Shown piece after piece: positions 7,843 through 18,100 of a DNA stretch of 64,000 nucleotides (positions are counted from its first letter, which is position 1; each line of letters opens with the position of its first letter). The notes under the pieces are model-generated. The model did no database searches and was not told where the DNA came from. It saw only the letters and a list, made by a program, of their open reading frames with translations. The translations under genes and the position numbers were made by a program. Origin of the DNA: Bacillus sp. J37 (lineage in GTDB: Bacteria; Bacillota; Bacilli; Bacillales; Bacillaceae); NCBI RefSeq assembly GCF_000518865.1, contig NZ_JAEK01000004.1, positions 1-64,000 on the forward strand, given 5' to 3'.

Positions 7843-8772
7843 TTATTTACTAAATGCTTCTGTTAAGACAGGAACAATTTGCTTTTTACGTGATACAACA
7901 CCTTGTAATGTCGCTTGATTATTATCTAACGACACATTAAATGCCTGCTCTACTTTTCCTGCTTGTTGACCGATTGCAACAGCAACTGAATCATTTGTTA
8001 AAATGTCCGTTACAACAAATAAGAATAGGTCTAAACCTTTTTCAGAAACAACATTGTTAAGTGCAGCTTCAATATCTGCCTTATTTGCAAGAACATCGTT
8101 TGTATCCACAGCATTTACTTGTGCAATTTCGACTTTGCTAGAACCCATTTGGAATTCTTTTGCATCTAATGAGATTAATTGCTCAACTGATTTATCACTT
8201 AAATCAGCACCGGCTTTTAACATGTCTAAGCCGTAAGCATTTGCATCAACACCAGCTATTTCAGCTAATTCTTTAGCTGCATCGATGTCTTCTTGAGTGC
8301 ATGTTGGAGATTTGAATAATAAAGAATCAGAAATAATCGCTGAAAGCATTAATCCTGCTGTTTCTTTTTCAATTTCTACACCATGTTCTTTATAAAGCTT
8401 ATTTAAAATTGTTGCAGTACAACCAACTGGTTCAGCACGATAGTACAAAGGATCACTTGTTTCAAAATTTGCAATGCGGTGATGATCAATTACTTCAAGA
8501 ACACGAACTTCATCGATATCGTCAGCACTCTGTTGACGCTCATTATGGTCAACTAAAATTACTTCGCTTGCTTCTCCGGCTACTTTCTCTACTAAACGAG
8601 GTGCTTCTTTTTTGAAGAAATCAAGTGCGAATTGAGTTTCACCACTTACTTCCCCCAAACGTACAGGTTCAGCGTTTTGTCCGATTTTATTTTTTAACTC
8701 AGCGTATGCAATCGCAGAACAGATTGTATCTGTATCAGGATTTTTGTGACCAAAAACAAGTACTTTTTCCAT
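7843..8772 (-). CDS. ppaC: Manganese-dependent inorganic pyrophosphatase
   Basis: A 309-residue family II pyrophosphatase that hydrolyses PPi to two phosphates and needs Mn2+ (or Co2+). The DHH domain carries the metal ligands in [22 protein letters not shown] and [10 protein letters not shown]; the DHHA2 domain has the substrate-binding SRKKQIVP near the C-terminus. Length is typical (309 in B. subtilis). RBS AAAGGAG precedes the ATG. It is monocistronic. The nearby Mn riboswitch on the other strand does not control it directly, but the proximity of two Mn-linked loci is worth noting. Confidence 0.95.
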   Translation of the reverse strand: MEKVLVFGHKNPDTDTICSAIAYAELKNKIGQNAEPVRLGEVSGETQFALDFFKKEAPRLVEKVAGEASEVILVDHNERQQSADDIDEVRVLEVIDHHRIANFETSDPLYYRAEPVGCTATILNKLYKEHGVEIEKETAGLMLSAIISDSLLFKSPTCTQEDIDAAKELAEIAGVDANAYGLDMLKAGADLSDKSVEQLISLDAKEFQMGSSKVEIAQVNAVDTNDVLANKADIEAALNNVVSEKGLDLFLFVVTDILTNDSVAVAIGQQAGKVEQAFNVSLDNNQATLQGVVSRKKQIVPVLTEAFSK

Positions 8773-8857
8773 AATTAACTCCTTTACACATTGAAATATA
8801 CTCTATCATATCATAACTACTATGGTTTAATTAACTAGGATTTGTGAAAAAATTGGA

Positions 8858-9748
8858 TTAATCTCTTTTAAAATGGATGGAAACCCATTCATTTGTTTGT
8901 GATTTTTCTTCAATAGAGAAGCCACCTTTAGCGAATACATTGATTAAGTCATCAAGGTGCCATTCCACAAGACCAGATATAAAAAAGTCGTCACTATTTT
9001 TAAGAAGATTATGTCTTTCAATAATGCTTATCGTTTCATTTGCACCGATATTAATTAAGATTAAATCATAGTTTTCATTAATCTCATAATCTCCTGTGAT
9101 TAAATCCGCTTGAACAACCTGAAGATCATTTGTTAAGTCATTTAGCTCCGCATTATGATAAAGTTCACGTCCAACCTCCTCATAATCAACTGCAACAACT
9201 TTATCTGCTCCTTTTAAAGATGCAGCAATTGCAAGCATACCAGAGCCTGTACCAAGGTCAAGAACTGATTTACCCGTAAGATCCTTATTAAGAATCATAC
9301 GTAAGCAGCCTTGTGTTGTTTCATGTAGACCTGTACCAAATGCCGCAAGTGGATCAAATTTCAATACATACTTGTCATCGTATTCCTGTACTGAGCTAGG
9401 ATACTTTATGATCCATTCATTTCCTAAATCAATGTCCTCAAAATCATAGGATTGCTCCCAATTTGTTTCATCGTATGTTTTATATGTAATGTCATCTCTA
9501 GAAATAGAAAGAGTTGCTTCTAATAAAGGGTAGTATGCTTCTGGTAGATGGTCTATTTCTTGATCACTTGCATAAATTTTCAGTTCAACAAGCTGATCTT
9601 CTTTTTCCTCATACCCATAGCCATTTTGTACCTTAATAATTTCAATAGGTGATTCATAGTAAAGATTGTAAATACCGGCTGCATTAAGCAAATCAGTCAC
9701 TTCATGGATCTCATTAGAAGGTACATATATTGAAAATTCATGTAACAT
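8858..9748 (-). CDS. PrmA-like SAM-dependent methyltransferase
   Basis: A 296-residue class I methyltransferase of the ribosomal protein L11 methyltransferase family. The C-terminal domain has the PrmA-type AAFGTGLHETTQGC motif, the SAM-binding DLGTGSGMLAIAA and an acidic strand end VVAVDYEE. The expected NI-x-A motif is present as LILINIGANE. The N-terminal roughly 100 residues are more divergent than in PrmA proper (about 311 residues in Bacillus, encoded beside dnaJ), so this is likely a paralogue with another substrate. RBS GAGAGGAA is upstream. Confidence 0.8.
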   Translation of the reverse strand: MLHEFSIYVPSNEIHEVTDLLNAAGIYNLYYESPIEIIKVQNGYGYEEKEDQLVELKIYASDQEIDHLPEAYYPLLEATLSISRDDITYKTYDETNWEQSYDFEDIDLGNEWIIKYPSSVQEYDDKYVLKFDPLAAFGTGLHETTQGCLRMILNKDLTGKSVLDLGTGSGMLAIAASLKGADKVVAVDYEEVGRELYHNAELNDLTNDLQVVQADLITGDYEINENYDLILINIGANETISIIERHNLLKNSDDFFISGLVEWHLDDLINVFAKGGFSIEEKSQTNEWVSIHFKRD

Positions 9749-9962
9749 TTAATCGATTCCTCTCTTTAATGTAGCTTTTTTTTCACTACAATTGTCCATA
9801 CACAGTTTAATATACAATGAAAGAGGATAGCAAATTGTTTTTGTTAATATTTTTTGCAAGTAATGTTTACAGCTCGAAAAACCGGAAATTTTTCAAAAAC
9901 CCAGGAAAATCTATCAACTTTTAAGGAAACCTATCATTGACATATTCGGGGCAACATCCACG

Positions 9963-9987
9963 AAAAAACCTAGCTTTAAGCTAGGTT
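9963..9987 (-). terminator. Terminator of the reductase-epimerase operon
   Basis: AACCTAGCTT (9967-9976) and AAGCTAGGTT (9978-9987) form a stem; minus-strand continuation is TTTTTTCG. Lies 10 bases after the epimerase stop codon. Confidence 0.85.
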
Positions 9988-9996
9988 AATTTAATA

Positions 9997-10848
9997 TTAG
10001 TTTTCAACTTTCACATAATCACGCCATCTATGTTTTGGCTGCCAATTTAATAGTTTCTTTGCCTTTTCATTTGAAAACAAAGTTTCATATCCCTGTAATG
10101 GTCTTCTAATTTCTGCAGCAGGATAAATGGTTTCCATTAACTGATGACTTTCGATATTAACGCTCGTTTCATCTGCAGCAATATTAAGAGCTACTGAACC
10201 TAGCCCTTCTGTTTCAATCGCCAGTCGGAAAGCGGTTGCTGCGTCCCTTGCATCAATATAACTCCACATAATCACCTTTCGTTGTTCAGGATCATGAATA
10301 AAACTTGGAAAGTTGTTATACATATGAGGAGCAATAATATTACCAAGTCTCATTGAAACAACTTGGAGACCTGTTCTTCGATGAATCATATCTGCTGTTT
10401 GTTCATTTACAATTTTGGATAACCCGTAGCTATCTTCCGGTAATTGTGGATGCTCTTCATCAAGTGGTACATATTGTGGTGAAAGCTCCTTTAGCGGAAA
10501 CACCAAACCATATGAGGACTCACTTGAAGCAATGACCGCTTTTTTGACTCCCAATGTTCCAGCTGCTTCCAACACATTATAAGTAGACATCACATTGTTT
10601 TTAAATGTTACTTCATTAGGATGTGAGTATGCAACTGGAATTGCTGCTAAATGAACAACAGCATCCGCTCCAGCTAATACTCCATACACTTCTCCTAAAT
10701 GTTGCAAATCTACTAAGACCGTTTTACATATAGATTCTTGTGGATATGTTCTATCTGCATTTACGACTTCATATCCATTATCAAGAAATTCCTTTATAAC
10801 GGCTGATCCTAGTAATCCGCTCCCACCGGTTACAACGACTTTTTTCAT
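9997..10848 (-). CDS. NAD-dependent epimerase/dehydratase (extended SDR)
   Basis: A 283-residue extended short-chain dehydrogenase. The Rossmann motif TGGSGLLGSAVI opens the protein, an NAD-binding DLQHL and AAIPVAYSHP follow, and the catalytic YGLSK (Y-x-x-x-K) with an upstream SSESSYG serine are present. Substrates of this group are nucleotide sugars or uronates. It lies 12 bases downstream of the aldo/keto reductase gene and is plainly co-transcribed with it. AAGGATG serves as RBS. The exact substrate is unknown. Confidence 0.85.
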   Translation of the reverse strand: MKKVVVTGGSGLLGSAVIKEFLDNGYEVVNADRTYPQESICKTVLVDLQHLGEVYGVLAGADAVVHLAAIPVAYSHPNEVTFKNNVMSTYNVLEAAGTLGVKKAVIASSESSYGLVFPLKELSPQYVPLDEEHPQLPEDSYGLSKIVNEQTADMIHRRTGLQVVSMRLGNIIAPHMYNNFPSFIHDPEQRKVIMWSYIDARDAATAFRLAIETEGLGSVALNIAADETSVNIESHQLMETIYPAAEIRRPLQGYETLFSNEKAKKLLNWQPKHRWRDYVKVEN

Positions 10849-10860
10849 TCGTTCACATCC

Positions 10861-11808
10861 TTATTTTAAAATTCCCTCGATTTGTGCAAGAACATCACTT
10901 GGTATTGTCACATCAGACCCTTTAGCATTTTCTATGATTTGTTCAGGTTTTGTTGCCCCTACCAATGTACTTGCAATACCCGGTAAACGAAGAATCCAAG
11001 CAATTGCTAATTGTGACAAACTAATATCTAATTCCTTCGCAATCCCATCTAATTTTTCTACCTTTGATAAAACCTCATCTGTTAAAAGCCTGTTCATATG
11101 CATGTTCGATTTCGGATCAGTAGCACGACTTCCTTCAGGAGCACGATTACTTAAACTATATTTCCCTGTTAATAATCCTTGGGCTAATGGAGAGAAAACA
11201 ATTTGACTAATGCCGTGTTGCTCACTAACCGGCAGAACTTCATCCTCAATATAACGATGTAACATACTGTAATTAGGTTGGTTAACGACAATTCGATCCA
11301 ATAAATATTTATCAGCTGTTCCAATTGCTTCTTGGATTTGCTGTGCTGTCCATTCACTCACACCGGCATATAAAATTTTTCCTTGACGTACCAAATCATC
11401 AATTGTACGTAATGTTTCATCAACAGGTGTTTCTGGGTCATAACGGTGACAGTAATAAATATCCACATAATCTGTTTTTAATCTTTTTAAACTTGCATGC
11501 AGTTGCTCAAAAACATGCTTTCTTGATAGACCCCGATCATTCGGTCCTTCATCCATCGGCCAAAACACCTTAGTAGCCAACACGTATGAATCACGACGAT
11601 ACTTCCCTAAAGCCTCACCAACTACTTTCTCAGATTCCCCTTTGGCATAAACATTCGCTGTATCAAAAGAATTAATTCCTAAATCATACGCTGTTTCAAT
11701 TGTTTTTATCGCTTTATCATTTTCCGTAGAAGCTCCATATGTTAGCCAGCTACCCAAGCTAACTTCACTTACTTTAAGCCCCGATCTTCCAAGACGTCTA
11801 TACTTCAT
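10861..11808 (-). CDS. Aldo/keto reductase (AKR6/Kv-beta-like)
   Basis: A 315-residue NADPH-dependent TIM-barrel reductase. The tetrad is recognisable: D49 and Y54 in SFDTANVY, K80 in LATKVFW and H in YYCHRYDP. The cofactor loop TLVGATKPEQI is near the C-terminus. The opening MKYRRLGRSGLKVSEVSLG is typical. First gene of a two-gene operon with the SDR epimerase and divergent from an HxlR-type regulator, an arrangement common for aldehyde or quinone stress. RBS AAAGGGG is upstream. Confidence 0.9.
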   Translation of the reverse strand: MKYRRLGRSGLKVSEVSLGSWLTYGASTENDKAIKTIETAYDLGINSFDTANVYAKGESEKVVGEALGKYRRDSYVLATKVFWPMDEGPNDRGLSRKHVFEQLHASLKRLKTDYVDIYYCHRYDPETPVDETLRTIDDLVRQGKILYAGVSEWTAQQIQEAIGTADKYLLDRIVVNQPNYSMLHRYIEDEVLPVSEQHGISQIVFSPLAQGLLTGKYSLSNRAPEGSRATDPKSNMHMNRLLTDEVLSKVEKLDGIAKELDISLSQLAIAWILRLPGIASTLVGATKPEQIIENAKGSDVTIPSDVLAQIEGILK

Positions 11809-11863
11809 TCAACCCCAACCCCTTTATAAATTATGTAATAATAGAAACCGTTTACAATTTTAA

Positions 11864-11892
11864 ATTATAAATTTTTTGAAGATTGTATACAA
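11864..11892 (-). promoter_or_regulatory. Promoter of the reductase-epimerase operon
   Basis: On the minus strand TTGTAT (11892-11887), a 17-base spacer and TATAAT (11869-11864). The -35 sits in the 10-bp palindrome TTGTATACAA (11883-11892), a possible regulator contact. Confidence 0.7.
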
Positions 11893-11907
11893 GTACTGAA
11901 ATTTTGT

Positions 11908-11956
11908 TGATATAATTAAAAACAAGTAATCTACTATACTTTTTATAGTAACTATA
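11908..11956 (+). promoter_or_regulatory. HxlR gene promoter and candidate auto-operator
   Basis: An extended -10, TGATATAAT (11908-11916), predicts a start near 11923. Just downstream, TACTATA-N5-TATAGTA (11932-11950) is a perfect 7-bp inverted repeat of the TACT...AGTA type used by HxlR regulators such as YodB, and it overlaps a second palindrome TATAGTAACTATA (11944-11956). The position after the start site suits auto-repression. Confidence 0.65.
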
Positions 11957-11966
11957 AGGGGGTACT

Positions 11967-12284
11967 ATGGAAAAAGTAAATGAACTACATATTGAATGTT
12001 CAATTGAAAAAGCACTGAATATTATTGGTGGAAAATGGTCTTTTCTTGTCATTAAACAGCTTTTTGATGGCACAAAACGATTTGGTGAATTACAACGGGC
12101 TATTCCGAAAATCAGCCCAAAGGCATTAACAGATACGCTTCGTCATTTAGAAAATCATCAGGTCTTAACTAGAAAAACATTTGCAACAGTACCTGTTACT
12201 GTGGAATATACGTTGACAGAAAAAGGCCATTCTCTTCATCCTATGATTAAAGAAATGAAAAAATGGGGTTCACATTGGGGATAA
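11967..12284 (+). CDS. HxlR/DUF24-family transcriptional regulator
   Basis: A 105-residue winged-helix regulator with the family opening IECSIEKALNIIGGKWSFL, whose Cys11 matches the conserved N-terminal redox-sensing cysteine of YodB/HypR-type members. The recognition helix region is KRFGELQRAIPKISPKALT. Such proteins sense electrophiles or disulfide stress and control adjacent reductases. It is divergent from the aldo/keto reductase-epimerase operon, its likely target. AAGGGGG is the RBS. Confidence 0.92.
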   Translation: MEKVNELHIECSIEKALNIIGGKWSFLVIKQLFDGTKRFGELQRAIPKISPKALTDTLRHLENHQVLTRKTFATVPVTVEYTLTEKGHSLHPMIKEMKKWGSHWG

Positions 12285-12309
12285 AACTGTCACAAATATG
12301 GTCCAGCAG

Positions 12310-12339
12310 AAAAAGGATTCGATTATTCGAATCCTTTTT
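12310..12339. terminator. Bidirectional terminator between hxlR-type gene and trpB
   Basis: AAAAAGGATTCGA (12310-12322) pairs exactly with TCGAATCCTTTTT (12327-12339). The A/T flanks give U-runs in both directions, serving the converging genes. Confidence 0.9.
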
Positions 12340-12352
12340 GTTTAACGATTTA

Positions 12353-13519
12353 TTAATTTTTCAACATGTTATAAACCTGTTCAACATCCTTATCTCCGCG
12401 CCCTGAAAGATTTACGATAATTGAGTCCTCTGATCCTAGTTGTTTTGCCAGCTTCATTGCATAAGCAACGGCATGTGAGCTTTCAAGTGCCGGAATAATG
12501 CCTTCTACTTTTGACAAAATTTGAAATGCCTCTAAAGCTTCCTCGCCTGTTACTGTTACATATTCAGCCCTGTTTATTGTTTTCAAATAGCTATGTTCAG
12601 GTCCAATCCCCGGGTAATCCAGTCCTGCTGCAATCGAATAAGTTGGCTTTGGTTCTCCCTTCTCGTCAAGCAATGTTAAGCATTTAAAACCGTGTATAAC
12701 AGCGGGTTTTCCTTCTGTTAATGAAGGAGCTTCTGCAGGTTCCACTCCAATTAATCGTACTTCTTGTTCATCAATATAATGAGCAAATGCCCCGATGGCA
12801 TTACTGCCTCCACCTGCACATGCAATGACGGCTGCCGGCAGCTTTCCTTCCTTCTCTATAATCTGCTTTTTCGATTCTTCACTAATGATAGATTGAAAAT
12901 GCTTGACCATCGTTGGGAAAGGATGTGGCCCAACTGCAGAGCCTAAAAGATAAAAGGTATTTTCATAGTTTTCAACTAGATCATTTAAGGCCGCATCTAC
13001 GGCATCTTTTAACCTACCTTGCCCCTTATCGACTGAAACTACCTTTGCTCCTAAAAGCTCCATACGAAATACATTTAATGCTTGTCGTTCAGTATCTAAT
13101 TTCCCCATATAAATCGTGCAATCCATACCACCAACGATCGCACAAGCAGTTGCTGTTGCAACACCATGCTGTCCGGCACCAGTTTCGGCAATAATTCTTG
13201 TTGCTCCCATTCGCTTTGCTAATAATATTTGTCCGATTGCATTGTTAATTTTATGTGCCCCTGTATGGTTTAAATCTTCACGTTTTAAATATATTTTGGC
13301 TCCACTTACTTGCTTCGAGAGATTTTCAGCATATGTAAGTGGATTTTCCCGCCCGATATATTCCTTCATATAGTATTGAAACTCTTGAATAAACTCAGGA
13401 TCGTTTTTATATTTTTCAAAGTTTTCATCTAGTATGGTTAAAACATTTTTTAAAGCATCAGGAACAAAACTACCGCCAAACTCACCAAAATAGCCTTTTT
13501 CAATCGTATGATTACTCAT
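12353..13519 (-). CDS. trpB: Tryptophan synthase beta chain, stand-alone variant
   Basis: A 388-residue PLP enzyme condensing indole or an indole equivalent with serine. The PLP lysine lies in NHTGAHKINNAIGQ, the catalytic Glu in IIAETGAGQHG and the phosphate cup in CAGGGSNAIG. The segment after GVEP, where ordinary TrpB has a G-x-G-x-x-T-x-x-H-A stretch, is about 8-11 residues shorter (AEAPSLTEGKPAVIHGF). No trpA or other trp gene is near, and terminators flank it, so it is a separate unit, perhaps an indole-salvage TrpB. AAAGGGGAG is the RBS; no T-box or TRAP leader was seen. Confidence 0.88.
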   Translation of the reverse strand: MSNHTIEKGYFGEFGGSFVPDALKNVLTILDENFEKYKNDPEFIQEFQYYMKEYIGRENPLTYAENLSKQVSGAKIYLKREDLNHTGAHKINNAIGQILLAKRMGATRIIAETGAGQHGVATATACAIVGGMDCTIYMGKLDTERQALNVFRMELLGAKVVSVDKGQGRLKDAVDAALNDLVENYENTFYLLGSAVGPHPFPTMVKHFQSIISEESKKQIIEKEGKLPAAVIACAGGGSNAIGAFAHYIDEQEVRLIGVEPAEAPSLTEGKPAVIHGFKCLTLLDEKGEPKPTYSIAAGLDYPGIGPEHSYLKTINRAEYVTVTGEEALEAFQILSKVEGIIPALESSHAVAYAMKLAKQLGSEDSIIVNLSGRGDKDVEQVYNMLKN

Positions 13520-13599
13520 TAAGCTCTCCCCTTTGTTTAAAAATATGAAAATTCAGATTTTATCTATTATTATATCATTGTTTATATTTAAGCCGTAAC

Positions 13600-13620
13600 A
13601 AAAAAGAGCCACAGGGGCTC
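13600..13620 (-). terminator. Terminator of the PrsA-like gene
   Basis: GAGCC (13606-13610) and GGCTC (13616-13620) form the stem; the minus-strand continuation is TTTTTTG. Lies 6 bases past the stop codon. Confidence 0.8.
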
Positions 13621-13625
13621 CTTTA

Positions 13626-14513
13626 TTATTCTGATAGGTAGTTCTTAACATCATATTCTTTTTGCTTTTTCTCTAACCATGTTGGATATTCAGTTGTCAT
13701 TTTCTCGTCTAGTAAAATTCCTTTTATTTCTTCTTTACTCTTTTCGAAGTTTGCTTCTGCGGCTTCTTTAGTGTCGGTTACTTTAATAATATGATAACCA
13801 TAATCAGACTTCACAGGATCACTTATTTCATCAACTTTCATTGAAAAGGCCGCTTCTTCAAATTCAGCCACCATACTTCCTTCACCAAAGAACCCTAAAT
13901 CTCCACCTGATTCAGCTGAAGCTGTATCTGTTGAGTACTCTTTTGCCAGCTCAGCAAAATCTTCACCATTATCAAGTTTCTCTTGTACTTCTTTTGCTGT
14001 TTCTTCATCTTCAACAAGAATGTGACTTGCTTTTACCTGCTTCGTTTGTGCAAAAGAGTCTTTGTTTTCATCAAAATACGTTTGCATTTCTTCCTCAGTA
14101 ATCTCGATTTGAGGTTCTAAGAGTTTTTCAATTTTAAGATTAACTTCAATATCCTCTTTAATATCATCCTGTGTTAATCCACTTGCTGTTAACTGTTGTT
14201 CAAATGTTTCTTCTCCACCATAAGAGTCAACCAACTCTTGCAGCTCTGCGTCTATTTCCTTACTTGAAACGGTTATTTTCTCTTTTTCCACCTCTTGATT
14301 AATCAGTTTTTTTGTAATAAGCGTGTCTAAAGCCGCTTCACCGTTTTGTTCCACAAAAAATGTATATAAATCGTCCTTTGTCAGTGATTCACTACCAACC
14401 TTAGCGACAACATCGCTGCGAGTTGATAAAAAGATAAATACAGCAATAGCTGCTACTATTAGGACTGCTAGAATAGCTAATGTTTTTTTACTTGCAAATA
14501 TTTTTTCAATCAT
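13626..14513 (-). CDS. PrsA-like membrane-anchored peptidyl-prolyl isomerase
   Basis: A 295-residue extracytoplasmic foldase. An N-terminal membrane segment (about residues 9-30) is followed by a SurA-type chaperone region and a parvulin domain (about 160-255: [36 protein letters not shown]). Unlike PrsA, no lipobox cysteine follows the membrane segment, so it is anchored by the helix itself. It would help exported proteins fold outside the membrane. The ATG at 14513 has AGGAG six bases upstream; a TTG just before it is unlikely. Confidence 0.88.
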   Translation of the reverse strand: MIEKIFASKKTLAILAVLIVAAIAVFIFLSTRSDVVAKVGSESLTKDDLYTFFVEQNGEAALDTLITKKLINQEVEKEKITVSSKEIDAELQELVDSYGGEETFEQQLTASGLTQDDIKEDIEVNLKIEKLLEPQIEITEEEMQTYFDENKDSFAQTKQVKASHILVEDEETAKEVQEKLDNGEDFAELAKEYSTDTASAESGGDLGFFGEGSMVAEFEEAAFSMKVDEISDPVKSDYGYHIIKVTDTKEAAEANFEKSKEEIKGILLDEKMTTEYPTWLEKKQKEYDVKNYLSE

Positions 14514-14637
14514 CAAATTCTCCTCAATCTTATTTATTGTTAACCTTCATCTCTCTGCTATCTACTATAAGAGACAAGTATGGGATAAATATGTACGAAT
14601 TATGGGAAATTGTAAAAACAAGCCCCATTTTCAAAAT

Positions 14638-14664
14638 AAAAAAGACTCCTAAACGGAGTCTTTT
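14638..14664 (-). terminator. Terminator of the cold shock gene
   Basis: AAAAGACTCC (14640-14649) pairs with GGAGTCTTTT (14655-14664); on the minus strand a T-rich tail follows. Confidence 0.85.
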
Positions 14665-14690
14665 ATAGAGCTGCTTCTGCAGCGTTATGC

Positions 14691-14888
14691 TTATTTTTGA
14701 ACGTTAGCAGCTTGTGGTCCACGAGCTCCTTGCTCTACTTCAAAAGTAACTGTTTGGCCTTCTTCTAAAGTTTTGAAACCATCACCTTGGATAGCAGAGA
14801 AGTGTACGAATACATCGTCTTGTCCTTCAACTTCGATGAAACCGAAACCTTTTTCTGAATTAAACCATTTTACTTTACCTTGTAGCAT
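14691..14888 (-). CDS. CspB-type cold shock protein
   Basis: A 65-residue OB-fold RNA chaperone with RNP1 ([10 protein letters not shown]) and RNP2 ([10 protein letters not shown]) motifs, nearly the length and sequence of CspB/CspD. The frame is open to 14921, but the ATG at 14888 has AGGAGG at the proper distance and starts the canonical [10 protein letters not shown]. The mRNA has a leader of about 130 bases, as in cold-inducible csp genes. Confidence 0.95.
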   Translation of the reverse strand: MLQGKVKWFNSEKGFGFIEVEGQDDVFVHFSAIQGDGFKTLEEGQTVTFEVEQGARGPQAANVQK

Positions 14889-15023
14889 TGTTTTTCCTCC
14901 TGTGTGGAATCTAACGTCCACTTTGTATTACTATTCTTGCTAGACAACGATTCATCAAGAGGAAAACACTTTTTAAAGCTACTTCCATCTCTCAATCTTA
15001 TCCGAACAAAAATAATTAACTCA

Positions 15024-15052
15024 ATTCTAACACTTAATTTTGTTTAAATCAA
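15024..15052 (-). promoter_or_regulatory. Cold shock gene promoter
   Basis: On the minus strand TTGATT (15052-15047), a 17-base spacer and TAGAAT (15029-15024). Predicted start near 15017 leaves a 5' leader of about 130 bases before the start codon. Confidence 0.7.
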
Positions 15053-15134
15053 GGAACTGGGCAACCTTTTATACACAAATATTCGATAATATCCTACATA
15101 TTTTTCACTGAACAAAGCGGTAAATAATACGATA

Positions 15135-18100
15135 TTATGCTCGTTTAAACGGCCACCAGTTTGCTGCACCAAAAGTTTTTACCATGACAGGTATGAATAA
15201 TGGGAGCACGATTAACGCGTATAAGAATAAGCCTGTTAAGATGATAGCGGCAATTTGAATAAGGGAAAGCATACCTGATGGAATCATTGCAGCGAAGGTA
15301 CCACCCAGGATAATAACAGCTGAAATGATAACTGTTCCCATCTTCTTCATTGCCAATAACATCGCTTGACCTACAGATAAATCTTTGTATTCATTAAAGC
15401 GGTCCATTAAGAAAATACTGTAATCAACTCCAAGTGCAACAAGTATGACGAATGCAAAGAAAGGAACTGCCCAACTAATACCTGTGTATCCCAAAATATT
15501 CACGAAAATCACTTCATTTATACCCATTGCCGTATAGTACGTTAATATCAATGAACCAATAATATAAATCGGCATAATAATGGAACGGAATAAGAATACG
15601 AGAATGATAGATATACCGATTAACATTAACACAACTGTGCGTGAGTAATCGTTATTTGACATCGTGTTTAGGTCGGCATTCGTACTTGTAATTCCGCCAA
15701 TTGCCACCTCGGCATTTTCAAGCTTTGTATCTTTTGTTGCTCTCTCAATTGCTGCATTTACCTCATCCATTTGATTAATTGCCTCATTTGAGTATGGATT
15801 ACTTGAGAAGATCACATCAAATGTCATAACTTTATGATTATTAGACATATACGTATTCAATGACTCCTCAAAGTCCTCACTTTCTAAAACATCTTCAGGC
15901 AGATAAAAGCCTGCTGAGTCATCTGATTTTGACAAATCAGCCAAGTATTCCTGTGCTGACCCTAATCCATCTGAAACTTGGTTTAAACCATCAACACTTT
16001 CACTTAGTCCATCTGTTAGCTGACTCATTTGCCCATCAAGGTCGCCAAATCCGTCCAAGAGCTGTTGCTGACCATTTGTAACTCCAGCAAGACCATTTGT
16101 TAGCTGTGGGATGTTATCCACAATTTGTCCCTGACCATCAGCCAACTGATTTAATCCTGCTTGCTGCTGTTCAATTCCGGCAATTAATTGCGATAAGCCT
16201 GTAGTAAGTTCTTTTTGGCCATCTACAAGTTTAGCAAAGTTTGTGTTTGCCAGATTTACACCATTTGAAAGTTCATTTAACCCATTATTTAATTGGTCAA
16301 TAGTACCTGCTAGCACTGGTAATTGTTTATTTGCTTCAAGAACAGTACCTTTAATTGCTAAATAATTTGGATCCTTTTCTATATTTGGATAGGCTTCATT
16401 TGCTTCTAGATCTCCGAATTTACCTTCTATTGATGATAGGGCACCTGATAGACTAGAAACACCTTTACCAACTTCTCCATAATTTTTATAAAGAGTATTA
16501 ATGGTACTTTCAACTTCTTCATATCCGGCTAAAAGTTGAGCACTTCCTGCTTGAAGCTCTTCTGCTCCTGTCTTTGCTTCTTCTAACCCTTTTTTAATTT
16601 CTGTGGATCCAGCTGAACCTTGACGAATACCATCCTCAATTTTTGCAAGGTTTGTTTGAATTTCGGACATTCCTGAATTGATTTTTGTCGTCCCTGTGAT
16701 CAGCTCGTTGATGCCGTCTGTTGCATCTTTCAATTGTGGTGAAGAGTTTGAGAGCTCACTTTCAGCTTCTGCAAGTCCTTCACTTATTTTGCCAATCCCC
16801 TCGTTTCCTTCTCCAAGACCTTCTTCAAGTGTTTCGACTTGTTTTGAAACATAGAAATCTTCTATTTTCTCTCCAGTTGGCCTCGTCACAGAACGAACGG
16901 AATCGACAAGGTCAACCTTTTCCAACTCATTGCTAATCGTTTCTGCCAAAGCAATGTATTCAGTTGAATTCATTGCTTCATCATTCTTTAATACAACTTG
17001 TGTTGGCATAGATTCACCTGGACCAAAGCTGTCTGAAATTGCGTTAAATGCTTTAATAGAATTCACATCAGAACCGATTTCTTCTAAAGAGTTGTAAGAT
17101 AATTCTCCATCATAGGTGAGTAAGAACGGCACACATACTGCTGCTACGACTAACAAAGCAATGAGTGGTCTTGCTAATGAAAATCTGCCTACAATTTCCC
17201 AGAATTTACTGTCCTTATGCTCTAATGTACCTTTTGAAGGCCAGAAAATTTTGTTACCTAATACAGCCATAAAAAACGGTACAACCGTAAACAACGCAAT
17301 AAGTAAAATAGCTACACCCACTGCAACAGCTGATGCTGATTGGTATAGTTTAAATTGTGAGAATCCGATTGCTGCAAAACCAATCATAACGGCTACACCG
17401 CTAAAAAACACTGTTCTTCCGGCATTACGATATGTTTCAATAATTGCTTCTACAGTACTCTCTCGGTGTGAGAGCTCTTCTTTAAAACGACTTAGTAATA
17501 AAATACAATAATCTGTTCCAATTCCAAATAATACGGCTACCAGGAAAATCTGGGTAAAGTTTGAAATAGGAAAATTAACAATATCTACAAGGATCGCCAC
17601 AATGGATTGTGAAGCCAAATACGTAAGTCCAACTGTAATTAAAGGAATAATAGGTGCGATAACCGATCTAAATACTAAAAGTAAAACACCAAGAATAAAA
17701 ACAACTGTTATTCCCTCAGTTTTCTTTAACCCCTCTTGTGAACTTGTCATCACATCCTGATCAATCATCCATCCGCTTGTGTAATAATGTTCAACATTTA
17801 CATCTTCAATTGTCTCATACAATAATTCTGAGATTTCACTACCTTCACGATCATTACGATTTATACTAATCGATGCTAGAATCGTCTTACCATCATCAGA
17901 AACAAGCTGTTCCTCCAATGCTTCTTCATTAAAGTGAGTGAGGATATTCGCTACATCTAATTCTTTATTTTCCTCTAGAAGACGAATGGCTTTCTCCGCC
18001 TCTTTCATTTCTTCATTTGTTAGCTTTTCATTATTATGAAAGACAAGGGCAGCGGTTATTTCATCACCAACACTATCTTGTTCCTGGACCTCATTTAAGA

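Noticed and set aside
13520-13600. T-box or TRAP-type leader upstream of trpB
   Set aside because: The interval is too short and shows neither a T-box bulge sequence nor repeated GAG/TAG triplets.
17116-17511. 131-codon plus-strand open frame inside the MMPL transporter gene
   Set aside because: It is antisense to strongly conserved MMPL helices, has low-complexity composition and no ribosome binding site; a shadow of the real gene. The same holds for long antisense frames in the GT2, yugJ, trpB and PrsA-like genes.
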